This document shows, in pieces, positions 23,251 through 36,600 of a stretch of 64,000 nucleotides of DNA. The notes beneath the pieces were generated by a model. That model did no database searches and was not told the DNA's origin. It was given only the letters and a program-made list of their open reading frames with translations. The stretch is from Cylicocyclus nassatus (lineage: Eukaryota; Nematoda; Chromadorea; Rhabditida; Strongylidae): the NCBI GenBank assembly GCA_958299035.1, contig CATQJL010000112.1, positions 67,487,117 through 67,551,116 of the forward strand. The letters run 5' to 3'. The translations under genes were made by a program, and so were the position numbers. Each line of letters opens with the position of its first letter. Position 1 is the stretch's first letter.

Positions 23251-24059
23251 TTAAGTGAATTAGCTAGAGTATTCATAAATCTTGAAAATGTTGCAAGCTG
23301 CGGCCGCGTCCAAGATTGCCTGTTTGTGATGTGTCAGCGTAAGCAGTGCCGTTGATTGAACAATATGAACAATATCGAGCGCACTTTAGACCCACTCTGC
23401 AGATATATTAGAGAAGAACAGTGGACATATTTAGGCGCTGTGCATTATTCTTACTGCTTTGGTCCGAAATGGCTTCGTGGCGCTTCGCAATACTATTGAG
23501 TCAAGTGATCAAACAGCACCCATCAAAATTTATAGTTATAAATGTGATAAAGCGATTGACAGGCTTGCTTGATCACGTAGTCCTTCAACACAATAGTGTT
23601 GTAATGTACAAAAACTAGAGCGATTACATCTATCTAGCTAAAAAGTGCTTTGAAATGTGTTTACTTCTTGTAAAATTACTCCCTTGCAGAAGCGGAGCAT
23701 CCAAAATAGAAAATTTGTCAGTTGACTTGTGCATCGGTGTGTGCTGATCCACAGGGTGACTTTTATACAGAAGTCAGAAGGGGAGCGAAGTCAGTCAAAG
23801 TTGCAGTCGCTTAACCAAGTTCTGGCAAGAAGAAGTGATGGATCTCTACTGATGGAACAATGCCAAAGTATGTCTATCTCCACGGTTCACGATGCATTGT
23901 GAAGAATCATTACGGTTTTGTCTTGCAATAAAGTCAAGAATGAATAGTTAGTGTAGTACTTTGCCCTTTTGTGCCTCTATAGTGAGACGAGATAAAACAG
24001 TCCAAATATTTCATTTAGTCAGTAACTGAAGATGCATTGTGGCAAAAATGCTCCCTTGA
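23251..24059. other. No supported feature
   Basis: Unique-looking AT-rich DNA with short open frames only (for example 65 codons from 23421 plus). No splice-supported exon or repeat end was found. Confidence 0.4.
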
Positions 24060-24174
24060 TCTAATATATAAAGAATCGTTAACTCAATTCAAAAATCTGC
24101 AAATAGCGGGAAACCGAGGGCGGGTCGAAGCGAACGCTCTTGCGAATAGCACCTTTGAATTACTGGTTCACTAG
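24060..24174 (+). mobile_element. Very short Helitron-like repeat, copy 2
   Basis: This is a 115-bp relative of 3348-3460. Here the flanks are ideal for a Helitron: A before TC, and T after CTAG. Confidence 0.55.
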
Positions 24175-24195
24175 TTATAAAGAAAGAACATTTTT

Positions 24196-24813
24196 CGGCC
24201 CGTATGCACGTACATTCCCGCTGGGGAGGGGAGGGGATCTGAGAGGGGATGCGCCATATCTTGTTACTTTACGTATCTTTCTTCTTCCTTTTCTATCTTG
24301 CTTATGAAGGTTCTCATACCCTACTACCTGCGCATAATTGATGCCCGGTTACTGGCATTACTGATTAGATTTGTACTATTTTGTGTGATCCCCTGGGGAT
24401 CCCCAGGGGATCCCCAGGGGATCACCTCTTATTTTCAAAGTCATTTATCTTTCTGAGAAATCAATGGAAACGCCGCAAAATTGTACTGAGGATATACTAC
24501 GGCACTGCTAAGCATGTTTTCGACAGAAAAAATGGAATCTGAAGATTGTGAATTTTCCGATGATCCCTAGCTTTTGAGCCAGGGATTAACGAAGATTTCG
24601 ATGTCCTGAGATTTCAGGGGATCACACAAAATAGTACAAATCTAATCAGTTATGCCTGTAACCTGGCATCGATTATGCGCAGGTAGTAGGGTATGAGAAC
24701 CTTTATAAGCAAGATAGAAAAGGAAGAAGAAAGATACGTAAAGTAGCGAGATATGACGCATCCCCTCTCAGATCCCCTCCCCTCCCCAGCGGGGATGTAC
24801 GTGCATACGGGCC
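24196..24813. mobile_element. Large foldback element, GGCCCGTATGCACG ends
   Basis: Arms of about 230 bp start GGCCCGTATGCACGTACAT and continue through GGGAGGGGATCTGAGAGGGG. The centre contains tandem GGGGATCC-type units (around 24390-24425). Related ends occur at 40252-40964 and 50503, and as fragments near 44930 and 48170. Confidence 0.8.
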
Positions 24814-24829
24814 TTCGTTACCTCACTTT

Positions 24830-25292
24830 CCGGCGTATAAGCCACAGTCATTTTCATCGCACCCGGGCTAATTGTGCGATGACGATCGCGACGCGCGAAA
24901 CCGAACAGGCAGCCAGCTGCTATCCAAGTACTTATTGTTCCAACTAATAGCCTACTAGTAACTTTCTGCTTTCGCTCTTTGTCGTCAAAGCATCGAAAGC
25001 GCCGTTAAAATATCAGCATCATCAATGAGTGGAACGATAGCACAGGTTTAACATCGAGAACATCATCGAAAACAAAAAAAAGCACCCTCAACTCTATTGA
25101 AACCCTGAGGAAAGTTACAACCTGAACACTGGCAAAATCGCCCGAATCTTTAAAAGGAGTAAAAAGTGCAGTAAAATGCAGTATGTAATGTATTGAGCCT
25201 TCAATTTATTGAATCAGAAACATTCTTTTCGAAATCGCTTCCGCGCCATTGTTCGCTACGGCGAGTGCGGCTTATAAGCCAAAAATAGGGTG
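24830..25292. mobile_element. TIR element related to the 40.15-kb element
   Basis: The left end has TTTCCGGCGTATAAGCCACA and the right end the complement of GTGCGGCTTATAAGCC. The inner GCGCCATTGTTCGCTACGGC (25240-25260) is the complement of GC(C/T)G(C/T)AGCGAACAATGGCGC at 40197-40218. Together they indicate a diverged member of the TATAAG-ended family. Confidence 0.5.
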
Positions 25293-27640
25293 TTTTAAAT
25301 AGCGCACGTAAATAGACTATATTTCACTTATCTTCTGTCTAAATGAATCTCTTGGATGTTAATCCAAATCACACAAATCAAACATGCTAAATCTCAAATC
25401 TTATACTCGGCATCGCAGCTGTTCTTGACAGCTGATCACGAAAATGATACCCATTTTGCATAGAGAGACCTTCTTTGTGGGGTAGGCATACCGTAGGGGA
25501 AAAATCACAATTCTGTTCAAATTTGGTTCAGAGAGCTCTCCGACAAGCTGATTTCTAACACTTTTTTTTCGTAAAAACATCTCCTTGTACTGTGGCTGCA
25601 CGGTAAGGGTCCGAATCACAAACTTTCTTAAACTTCGCTTAGGGGAGCCGTATATGTTTTGGCCCACAATTTCAAAAACAATGGAAATTGGAGATAAATT
25701 GCATGCGCCTGAATGAAGAGTGAAAAGCTTTAGTAGCCCGTCAAAAGCGAGCAAGGTTGATTAGCTCGATGAGAGACCAAAAAATCACATGAATACTCAA
25801 TGCATCATGTCTGCAGAGCGTTAGGACCACCAGCCTATGAAGGACTCGGTGACGGTCCCTTTATTCATTGTGGCACAGAAAATTTAGGTAGCCTCATTTG
25901 CTCCATTGCTGCTGTGCTGCTCGTTCGAAACTACTTGATGTGGCGAGCTTTAATTACAAGCACTTAGAAAAAAACGCCATGCAACAGTTCCCACCTTTAG
26001 TCCCCAATCAAAAGATTTCTATGTGAACTAACATCTGCCAAAACTTGGGATATCCAATAATTCTTCCTTTTGAGACTGATCCTCTCTAAGTGCCCCATAA
26101 CTTTTGGTTCACCTTCATAGAAAACGATTTAGTGACAGGATCCGCTGCAAGAGAACAGGGAAATTGTTGAAACTGGCATCTCCGGAATCTACCAATTAAG
26201 TACGTCTCGATAAGGCTGGCTGAACACATGCCAGAATATTTGGTGTTCGAAAAATAATTGACATTTACTGCTCGTAACAGCCAGCCACATTTCCTCCGGT
26301 CACATAGCATGATGCGCTTTTGAAGTTTGCCAGAACTTCAGATTGCTGGTGTGTAGAGAAGTCACAATCAGAGTTACTTCAAAATGGTGATAAGCTCAGC
26401 TCTCATGTGGGCATAAATGCCATCGAAAACCTAGGGAGTAAATAAAACTCCGAGACAACGAATCAGAATGCTTATATGACGAGGGAAAGACTGGGTCGTC
26501 CAATTCATCAGTTCCCAGAGACTAAAGGATTTCCAAGTGTCTAACTTTTGTATTTAGTTTCGCGGAGGATTCTAGAGACAAAAAGGGAAAAGGTAGTTTG
26601 TTTGGCATTGCAGCAGTACGCCAGAAAAAAATCACATTGTTAAGCTAAGATGTCGTACATTTATGAGAATGTCATGAAAATAATTAGTGCTTCATGTCTG
26701 TGGCTTTGCAATAGTTTTTCATCGTTTGTTCTTATATATGATATCTCGAAGCCTATTACAGCTTAACGAGCCTTCGTACCCAAATAAAAGCTCTCAAAAC
26801 CCTGAAGACTTGGTGAAGTAGAACCATATCGCTCAAGCTATGCTCATGTTGTTCGTAATCGGAAAGCAATTCCAACTAGAACGTTTTTTAAGTATTTCAG
26901 TATAGACTAGAGTCATTTGGTCGAGTACCACAACGTTGCTTATCTTCAAACAGCAATCATATGAGAGTAATGTCCAACTTGATCTTCGCAGCCCATTCAA
27001 TCATAAAGGAATAACCATGTTGCTCCACGAAAAGTGATACTTGAAGAAGGTCCAAAAATCAAACATTTGCAGAAGCAAAGAGTCAAATATGGCTAAGATA
27101 AAGATGCATTTTTCTCCAATATCAAATTGCACTTTCTACCTGACATAGCAAACTATTTTTCTACGAAAACCTCGCTAAAGTTTTTACACATGTTGAGACC
27201 TCCTAGTATGTTAACTGATAATCAGACTTTTTCGTCAAGGCCTCATATTGCCAGAATTGTCTCGAATGCAGGTCTTATAAAAATCAGTTGTTATGTGATG
27301 CAACTGAGGAATCAGCAATTTCAAAAATATGGTTGGGATTTTTAAGTGTTTAGTTTACATTATAACGCAATACGCTGATTTCAGCCGCTGGAAATAAATG
27401 ATTTTTTTAGCAAATAGATCTAAGCTGAGCGCAATGTTTATTCTATGCCGTTTGTTCATCCTTCCTTGTTGCTATGTAAGCACTAAAAGTGTAATAAAAG
27501 TTTTTCAGAATTCGCAAAAACATCACCACAGTTTGATAGCAGAGTACAAATTTTTTTATGTACCTGCATATTCATATAAATTAAACAAGTATATAAAAGG
27601 CGCATGTCTTCTATCTTAGTCGATTTTACTCCCTGTTAAG
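25293..27640. other. No supported gene
   Basis: A 117-codon minus frame at 25754-25401 and a 74-codon Cys-containing minus frame at 26310-26086 are the longest. Neither shows a clear domain or splice context. This is the 5' flank of the CAP gene that starts at 27653. Confidence 0.35.
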
Positions 27641-27641
27641 T

Positions 27642-27648
27642 TCTGCAG
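27642..27648 (+). promoter_or_regulatory. Possible spliced-leader acceptor
   Basis: TTCTGCAG ends 4 bp before the ATG of the two-domain CAP gene. A 3' splice site this close to a start codon, with no upstream exon in sight, is the usual arrangement for SL trans-splicing in nematodes. Inference only. Confidence 0.4.
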
Positions 27649-27652
27649 TAAA

Positions 27653-30600
27653 ATGTCGTGCTTCCTCAAGGTAATATAGGATGATACTCTTTTTATTTGA
27701 TTGTGACTAATAAATTCAGACACTTTCGCTTCTGCTCAGCATAGCATCGCTCTCATACACAAGTAAGTCCATATGCAGCATCTGTCTTTCACAAAAGATA
27801 GTGAGAAATCCTGTCTTCAGAAACCTGCAACCTCGATGAAAATGCTGAGATAGCCGTAACAGAGGCTCACAATAAATATAGAGAGGACATTGCAAAAGGG
27901 AAAGTCTTGAAAGGTTCAGGATCGAGGAGCCTTTTTGCTCTGGTAAGCAGCTGCCTTCATACTATAGTCAAATCAAGGGAAAGTTTGAAACAAAACACTT
28001 GAAGAGTTTGACTTCTAGCCTAAGATTTAAATCTCGATCTTTACCAAAATGATGCAGAACTAACTCCAAATGATTTGCGCCTTCAAGAAGCTGTCATAAA
28101 CTTCTTTTTACTCATGATAAAATGATACAAGATTTTCTAGTCGTAGACTTTCTCTTCCCACGCCCTCTTTTTTTGGAATTCTCGGGTTCTAAGCCCACTT
28201 AAAACTGGGAAAGATTCCGTAAATATTGGAGGGCGTCTAGGCTGAGAACCTTCATTTAAGAAAAATTTTATAGCTCCTTTCCCTCCCCCTTCCACCCCGC
28301 ACCAAAATTATTAGACGCTGCCATTGACACATTATGAGGAAGGGAGTAGAGAGGAGCAGAGCTACGAATAGCATGATGAAGTACACGTTTCAGCCAGTCA
28401 ATGATATCCTAACACGCATTTGGATTACCTCCGAATTCAATGTTGAGTGTGTAGCTTACGGTTAGAGCATGGGAACCCAAATCCCCAGTCCAAGTTGGTT
28501 AACTTTAATGCAACCGTTTAGCTAAGCACAAGTTCATATCCCCCTCTCCTCCAGTGCTCTTCACTGAGCGTTCCGCTAAACGTAATTGTCAGAAAACATT
28601 TCATAAACATCAAAAAACGTTGGCTGCACAAAACTACACTTTCGCAAACTTGCATCCACAGAGGAAGCAGCGTTCAAAGACTGGGTGATCCGTTCAAGTA
28701 AAGTCCACGGACGACACGAGGAGAGCAAACGACGTTCAAGAACTTCGCCATTGCCACTTTCCATCTTTACGAGTTTCCACTTGATCTCGCCAGTTGCTTT
28801 TGTTGATTAAAGCGCCCCCTCTCTCTTAGAAGGCCCATCTTACTGTCTTGGACCTTGACAACAAGGAGAGGAGGAATTTGTGATTAAAATGCGCTATATA
28901 GTAAACTGGGTTCAGAACAATTTATATGAAATTACGAAAAAAAGTCATATGAACTGATACCGCGACACAGGGTGGCATCAGTGTGGCACCCTAATTTGGA
29001 AAGAAGTTCATCCACATAATTCCACCAGAAAGTCCATTAGCGTAAGTTTGTCGTATACTTTCATACTTTGGTCTTATATCCCACCACATATATAGTCGTC
29101 CTCCCCCCACTAGACACCTAGTGGACGAAATCGAATTTGAATTGGAGCACGCCGACTGCGGCAGAGCGCGGCACCGTCAAATGCATTTCAAACTAACACA
29201 GTTTTCTTTTGTGTTTCACTGTCGTTGCATAGTGATTTCTTTCTGTTTTAATGATGATTATGATCAAAATTGAAGGATTTTTTGCTATGCGATGTTTCGT
29301 AATGCTATGCTCGTTTCTTTACTCTGTTTTCAGGAAAGGTTGGAAAAACGATGCATTTGGGGAGTTTTTGACACGAAGTATTTGATGAATCATACTTCGA
29401 GACCTACCGAGAACAATTCCACCAAATTTCAAACTTGGGCGTTTTTCCAAACTCAACTTGGAATCGTAGTCAAAGAAACGAGCATAGAAGCACGATCCAT
29501 TGCTCAAACAAAAGCAACAATTTCAGTACGGATTGAGAGAATGTCAGCATTCGAACCTGAGGTTGTATCGTCGGGAAAACACAAAAAAAAATTGTTTGAG
29601 ATTGAAGTGACAGCTGCAGGTGCCGCGCTCTGCCGCAACCTGCGTGCTCTAGTTCAAATTCGAATTCGTCCACTAGGTGTCTAGTGGGGGGAGGACGACT
29701 ATACACTATATACTATCATGACTTATAATGAAGCGCTAAACGTCTGTCTTTTTGTGCGTGTGTGTGTGTTTGTCTGTCTGTCACGAAATTCGTAGAGGCA
29801 GCTGCAGCCAGGCTATCGAGCTACAATTTTGCATAGCGTACCGTGCCAGCGTGTAGGCCCACCATGCGCAAGGACGAGCCGGTTCGATAAGCGGGTCCCT
29901 CAAAATTTGCGCCTCAAACGGGTCCACCTTGCTTTTGGCGCGCAAAACTAGATCACAAATTCAACTTTTTGCAAGTCCTGATTTGCCTGACAAGCAAATC
30001 TGCGCTCCAAGAATTCTAGCTCAAAAAGTGCTCAAAAAGTTTGCTTTTCCGCGAAAACAGCGCAAAAAAGTAGTGTTCGCGTACAGTCTCCCCCAATCCC
30101 AACCAGGCCAAAATCGGCATGGCGGGAGTCCGCGCCGCGCGGGTTTCGCGCCACATCTGCGGCTAGCTAGTCTGCTCTCTCCTCGATCTCTTCACTCTCT
30201 GCGACAGCGCGCGTATGCAGCGCAATCCCCTAGCGCTGCAAGCGCGCAAATTCAGCCGACGGTTCGGCCTGGTCCCGATTGGGGCAGACTGTAGAGAGTC
30301 GATTTGACAAGGTTTTACCTAAATATCTGAAAAGATTTTTGCATGGAAATGTAGCCCAAAATGACTATTATTATAACAATTACCAAGCCAAAATAAATTC
30401 AATAATCTGTTCGAATTCATATTTATTCCTTGGCAAAAAAGTTTTCTTTCTCAAAATTATCGTTCTTACATGGAGATGCTTCAAGAATGAACAGTTGTTT
30501 ACGATTCATTTATGATGTACATCCTCGCGCGGTGAGTTTCAAAGTCATCATTTTGGGAGCATGAATAAGGCATACGGATAACAGAGCCAGTGCGAACCTC

Positions 30601-33600
30601 CGCGAAGCGTAGGTGACGCACTGGTACTATATAAACTAACTAGCTGTCGTACCCGGCCTTGCCCGGGATAACATCACTTAGGGTTCACTGTCTTTGGATA
30701 TATGTGACACTCAAAGCAGTAGTGTATCATTGAAGTTTGTTTGCAAAAATAAAAATAAAATGTGTACACTTTTACTCAACAGCATTGTCTCTCTTCTTTT
30801 TGAAACATGGAAGACGTGAAAAAACTTGAAGAGCAAGCATTGCGATATAGGTGGAAGAACGTTCGAATAATGTAGCGCCCATTGCTATCCTGAGGATCAT
30901 TTTTCCTAGTACTTCGCCGCTAATCGGTTATTCTGTTTTAACTCCCGCACTCTACCCTCCTCTCCCGTACTACGACAAAAGTAAGTGCTTCTTTGACTGT
31001 CCTTGCTTTAGAGAGCGAATACCTTTATAGCCAAAGCAACAGCCATTCTACCATGTTAAAGATATGTAATCCACAACTTGTGAGCCATTTGGATAAGAGA
31101 TTAATGAAAAAAACTCAAGGACTTCAGTCAATAAACAAAATTATGATGTAAGCTTTCAGATTGAGAGTCACGCTCATGCGGCTGGAATTCATGTCGGAGG
31201 TTCCAACGCTAGAGTGTGGCACGCAATTTGAGATAGCTTGTAACTTAGCGATTGGCTCACATCTGCATCAAAAAAAGGCTTTGACTTGCGTTAACAACAC
31301 TACTACCTCGCACCGCAAAAGATGCATCTCGCAGTTTTAGACAGAATATATAGGATCTACATCTGAACGCTTTCGACCTTGCTTTGATGACGAAAGTTCA
31401 CAATGGATCGTACTGCTCTTGTTTACATAAGTGTAGGAATGGTTCGGCAATAGCTGCTGATAAGCTTCATTCCCTTACTGAGAGTGCAACAAATCAATAA
31501 ATCGATAGAAGGACCCAGCGAATTGTCGAAAAAAGTAGCCTATCTTTTGCGCCGTGGCTTGTTTATAGGGAAACAAAATTCAGCCTCTTTGGTTCACATA
31601 CAAAGGAGTCTATAAGCCACAAACATCCTAACAAACACGGTACAGCGTTTGAGTTTTATATATATATAGATACTACTATATCTTATATATAAAGCTGAAT
31701 GTCTATTTGTATGTATGGGTGCCTTCATAGCGCGCCCGCAGCAGCCGTTGGCAGCCCATAGCAGCCTGCAGCAGCCGCCAGCAGCCCGTAGCAGCCGCCA
31801 GCAGCCCGTAGCAGCCGCCAGCAGCCCGTAGCAGCCGCCAGCAGCCGCCAGCAGCCCGTAGCCGCCGCTGGTCGCTTTTGTCATGGAAGCGAAAATCATC
31901 AAATTCTTAGTACTTTGCGTGCGCCTGCCCATACTTTCCCTCTTCCACGCCGATGTGATATGACTGAAGCAGAACATCCTAAAAATTAACGAATAGCAAC
32001 CTGCAGGAACTGGACGCATCCAAAGTCAGAAGAAATCACATCGCGAAGAAACTTTGGCGCAAATGGTTCATTTGTGAGAGGGAAACTGAGCATCAGTAGG
32101 ATAATCAATCTACGGTAACAAGATAATAACAACAATGGACCAAGTATGATGATATATGAGATTAAATTGCGGCAACAGGGAGGAAAAAACTTGGAGGATG
32201 GAGGGCATGGGCGGTTGCATTTGAAATAGTAAGATTTTGATGATTTTGCGCCTGTATGACAAAAGCGGCTAGCGGCGGCTACGGACTGCTACGGGCTGCT
32301 ACGGGCTGCTGCGGGCTGCTGGCGGCTGCTGGCGGCTGCTACGGGCTGCTAGCGGCGGCTGCCGGCGCGGTATGAAGGCACCCTATGTCTGTCTGTCTGT
32401 CTGTATGTCTGTCTGTCTGTACGTATGTTCCGAATAGAAAATTCCATTTCTGAACCGATCCGGACCAAACTTGGCACACATACACTACGGGCCCCGGCGG
32501 GTGTCATAGGCTACTTTTCGTCATCGATCGATATCGATTTTATCGATTTTTATCGATTTTTTTGCTGAGTTCACCTACGGGGCTGGGAGTTGGCACAGGG
32601 GGGTAATCGAGCATGGAATTCCGAATACAATATTGGTTTTTAGGATTATCGATTACTTTTATCGATTTTATCGATTTTTTTGCAAAGTTTGAGCTACGGG
32701 GCTGGGAGTTGGCACGGGGGGGGGAGGTAATCGAGCATGGGGATTCCGAATACAATATTGGTTTTCAGGATTATCAATTACTTTTATCGATTTTATCGAT
32801 TTTTTGCAAAGTTTGAGCTGCGGGGCTGGGAGTTCGCACAGGGGGGTAATCGAGCATGGGGTCCGAATACAATATTGGTTTTCGGGATTATCGATTACTT
32901 TCATCGATTTTATCGATTTTTTGCAAAGTTTGAGCTAGGGGGCTGGGAGTTGGCACAGGGGGGTAATCGAGCATGCTGATCATCCCCAAGGGGGGTGATC
33001 AGCATGCTCGATTACACCCCTGTGCCAAATTCCAGCCCCCTAGCTCAAATTTTCAAAAAATCGATAAAATCGATAAAAGTAATGGACGATCTTGAAAACT
33101 AATATTGTATTCGTAATCTGCATGCTCGATTACCCCCTGTGCAAACTCCCAGCATCGCAGGTCAAACTTTACAAAAAAATCGGTAAAATCGATAAAAGTA
33201 ATGGACGATCCTGAAAACTAATATTGTGTTCGTAATCAGCATGCTCGATTACCCCCTGTGCAAAATCCCAGCCTCGCATGTCAAAATTTACAAAAAATCG
33301 ATAAAACCAATAAAAGTAATCAATAATTCTGAAAACTAATATTGTATTCGGAATCCCCATGCTCACTTCCCCCCCTGTGCCAACTCCTAGCCCTGTAGGT
33401 GAACTCTGCAAAAAAATCGATAAAAATCGGTAAAATCGACATCGATCGATAACGAAAAGTGGACTGTGACACCCGCCGGGGCCCGAAGTGTATGTGTGCC
33501 AAGTTTGGTCCGGATACGGCGGAGCCGGGTAAGCCAGCTAGTACCATAACTTATCAATAGCACTGTCGGGGGTACCCAGCATCTTCACTCTCGCGCGGGA

Positions 33601-36600
33601 CTCGGCACCTCTTCCGCGACCATGCTCTCTAATCATATATCCAGTCGATTGGGGCTCCCCCTTTCCCATGGTGGGAAAGTCCGTGGTGGGAAGGTGATTA
33701 AAGAGCTGTTCGCGAAAGACGTGCAGAGTCCAGGCGAAGCGGCCGCGCGGAGTGGAGATGTTGGTGCGTTCGACATGCCGTTGATAAGCCCTATCATCAA
33801 GTTTGGACCACATCACTATGCGTTGCAAACGAGTCATTTTTCCACGTCTCAGCATACGAGAAAATTACAAAGGAAAGCTGTCACGACTCTCGTTGTATAA
33901 TTTTTCGCCAGCACTCTGATCCAGGCTCTTCCCAGCCCCTTCTATGTATGCATCAATCGGAAACGTATCTTATATATGCATATGCTGGAGAGACATTTAT
34001 TCACTACTCAGTAAAGAGAAACTTGATTTTTTGAAGGTGACGCTTGAAAAAGATCGTGTTTTGCAGCCTGTATAACCTTGTTGAGGGAGTGCGTATGTAT
34101 ACAGAAAGTGTACATACTATACTCCCATTACTTTTTCTCGAAACGGTTTCCAGCTTGGCATTTGCCATCCTCGTGCCAAAACCTGCACAGCACTGATCAG
34201 TCCCTTTCGAAACAGTACGATGGGAGCTGGATTTCGAGCAAATATCTTGACCACGAATTCTACAGATGAGCCGTAGCCTGGGCATAGCAATTTAGGCAGG
34301 GCTCTTCTACAACTACTTTTTGAAATTCGATGCTCATTTTTCTGAACACAACCTCAAGACCTTTGAGATGCTTTGGAAATACTTACAATTATGACAATAA
34401 GCTCATTAGAGTCACTAATCGTATTCATCAACGGATCCCAAGAATCGAGCGTACCTTTGTTGCCAAACTAAGATACCCTTATTTTGTATAGGTTAATGGG
34501 TAGAATAGCCTATAATAGCTTTGTCTAAGTTGATTTTGACAGGGTTTCATTGAATTGCTTAAAGGCACCGTCCACCCAGATTTTCGACTTCCGCGTTTTT
34601 GCCGTCTCAGGGTCTTCTCATGTCTCTGATTTCGAATATGTAGTGAGAATGCGCGAAAACTCCGACAGTCCCCGTTCCGGAGGACCCACAGGCCGGCTTT
34701 CCGGAACGGTGATTGGATGGGCGCGCACAAATGGGCGGGCATGGATGGGGGAGGGCGGGCTTGGATGGGGGTCCTCGTGCATTTTCGCTATTCCGAAGCG
34801 ATTTTCTCGCTTACGAAGCAACATTTTGAGCCGCGACTTGGGAATTGGATTGACAGGGGGCCCTACTATTATATGCTGTGAAAAGCTCAACACCCTCAAC
34901 TTAGGGTGAACGGTGCCTTTAAAGTAAAAGTAGTGCCAATCTTCAAAATGCGTTTGTCAAATCAAGTCTCAAATCGGCATAAAAAAAGTCATTTTTTGCT
35001 ACTATTATGGCAAATTCATGTACCCAACTTTTTTTTCACGGCGCATAAGATATTCCAGAAGTACGATTGCATACACGAAGCTCTTGCTGCTACGCCCATT
35101 GGTGATGCCTGCGAAAACCTAGGAATGCAAGGGCCATTAAAAAGTCTTAGCAAATCATACAATTTCGAGAGGTTGGTATTTCGCGTTCAGCGCACACTAA
35201 AAAAGGTATGATTATTTTTTAGTTACCGTACACCTTCAAATCCTGCCGACGTTACTGCGTATTATCAAATGGCTGTGGATGACTGGAAGGTTGGAACAGA
35301 AAGTAATAAGTTCACTGGTTCGACGAATGTGAAATTTGCTAGGGTACGTTCTCCCTATACGTCTGCAATGATAACAAACGAGCCAAAATGAAAGCAGCTC
35401 GCCCAGAAAATGCAGAATAAGAAATTACGGTGGTTCGCGCAGTGCGTAGAGGAAGAAAAGCCACATCACTAAGTTAGCCTTAGCGGTGGAGAACCAGGTG
35501 AAAAGCTAGAGGTAGATCCAAGATGAGGTGGTTGGACAGTATCAAGGATCAAGACCGACCTGCGAAAACTTGGAATGGTAAAGACCTTGCCTCAGATAAA
35601 AGGTTTTGTAGACGACTGACAATAAAAGCACACCCCGAATAAGCTACGAATACGAGGATAGCACAGGAGGTGATATCCAGAAAACTGACTCCTCATCTTG
35701 TCTGCTGCTGTTCAAAAACTGTAAAGTCACATTTTCACTGTTCTCCAAATTACTTATTATACAAGAAGGAAAGTTGCTGGAAAGCTTGACAACATGGTTT
35801 GAAGCAAAGGGAAATTTTAGAGTAACTGAATGTTCAAAGGGATCTTGTCTCTGAATACGAGATGTTGCACTCTTCCCTTTTTAATTTTTCCATATACACA
35901 CGGAAAAAATAAATCCTTCATTCAGATGGTCAACTATAGAGCCTATGAATTTGGATGTACCCACAAATATTGCGCCGACAACAAAAAACTTGCGATTGTG
36001 TGCCTTTACAACAGCGAACTGTAAGTGTTCCCTTCTCATGATCCAAGGCAAACTGACAATGTCTTTCCTGTATGAGGTCAATCGTAGATTGATGTCAAGC
36101 TAATCAAGTTCCTTTTGGTTTTATCCTTGAAAACGCATTCTTCATCTTTTCAAGGTCACAATTAGGCTTGCTACTAGTTTTACAATTTACGCATTTGGTC
36201 ATAAACTTAGAACAGTTTCCAACAAAATGTGGGAGGCTTGAACTTAGTGAAAAAATAGCGCTTCCAGCAGTTCAAATGGGTTAGGCACGGCTTGGCACCA
36301 GCTGGAGCCAGGGAGATTCTGAAACGAAGCCCCTTTGTGAGAAATTCTTACGAAGTCCCCTTTGACTTTCACCCCTCCCCTCAATACCTCTTGCCTGTCA
36401 TTTTTTCTTGTGCTATCGCTCAGACCAAAATAGAAGAAAACCTGAAAACTTTGTCTTACTTATTAAACAGAAAATTTGAAATTTTCCTTTATTACTTTTG
36501 CATTTGCAGAAATTTTTACACTTTTCACAATGCATTGGTTCGCCTAAACATACCGGCCCAGCATCACTTCCCCATTCTTTTTTCTTTTCTCCACATCCCA

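Larger units (their letters stand above)
31681..33541 (+). mobile_element. Non-autonomous Helitron with inverted internal arrays
   Basis: It starts TCTTATATATAAAGCTGAAT after an A and ends GGAGCCGGGTAAGCCAGCTAG before a T. After a CTGT/CTGA microsatellite comes a subterminal block (ACCGATCCGGACCAAACTTG...) and several degenerate ~120-bp units. At about 32990 the units flip orientation around a palindrome, and the inverted subterminal block reappears before the 3' end. A separate TIR element (31717-32383) is inserted near the 5' end. Its 5' end faces that of the neighbouring Helitron, 10 bp away. Confidence 0.85.

Noticed and set aside
26086..26310. Cys-containing minus frame resembling a zinc-ribbon transposase start
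   Set aside because: Only a loose C-x-x-x-C similarity; no catalytic motif in the neighbouring sequence.
29292..29684. 130-codon frame in intron 3
   Set aside because: It lies in a TIR element and its end is the right inverted repeat; no transposase motif.
33622..33900. 92-codon plus frame overlapping a 105-codon minus frame
   Set aside because: Both lie in a dispersed repeat that also occurs at 38210-38445, and neither frame is kept there.
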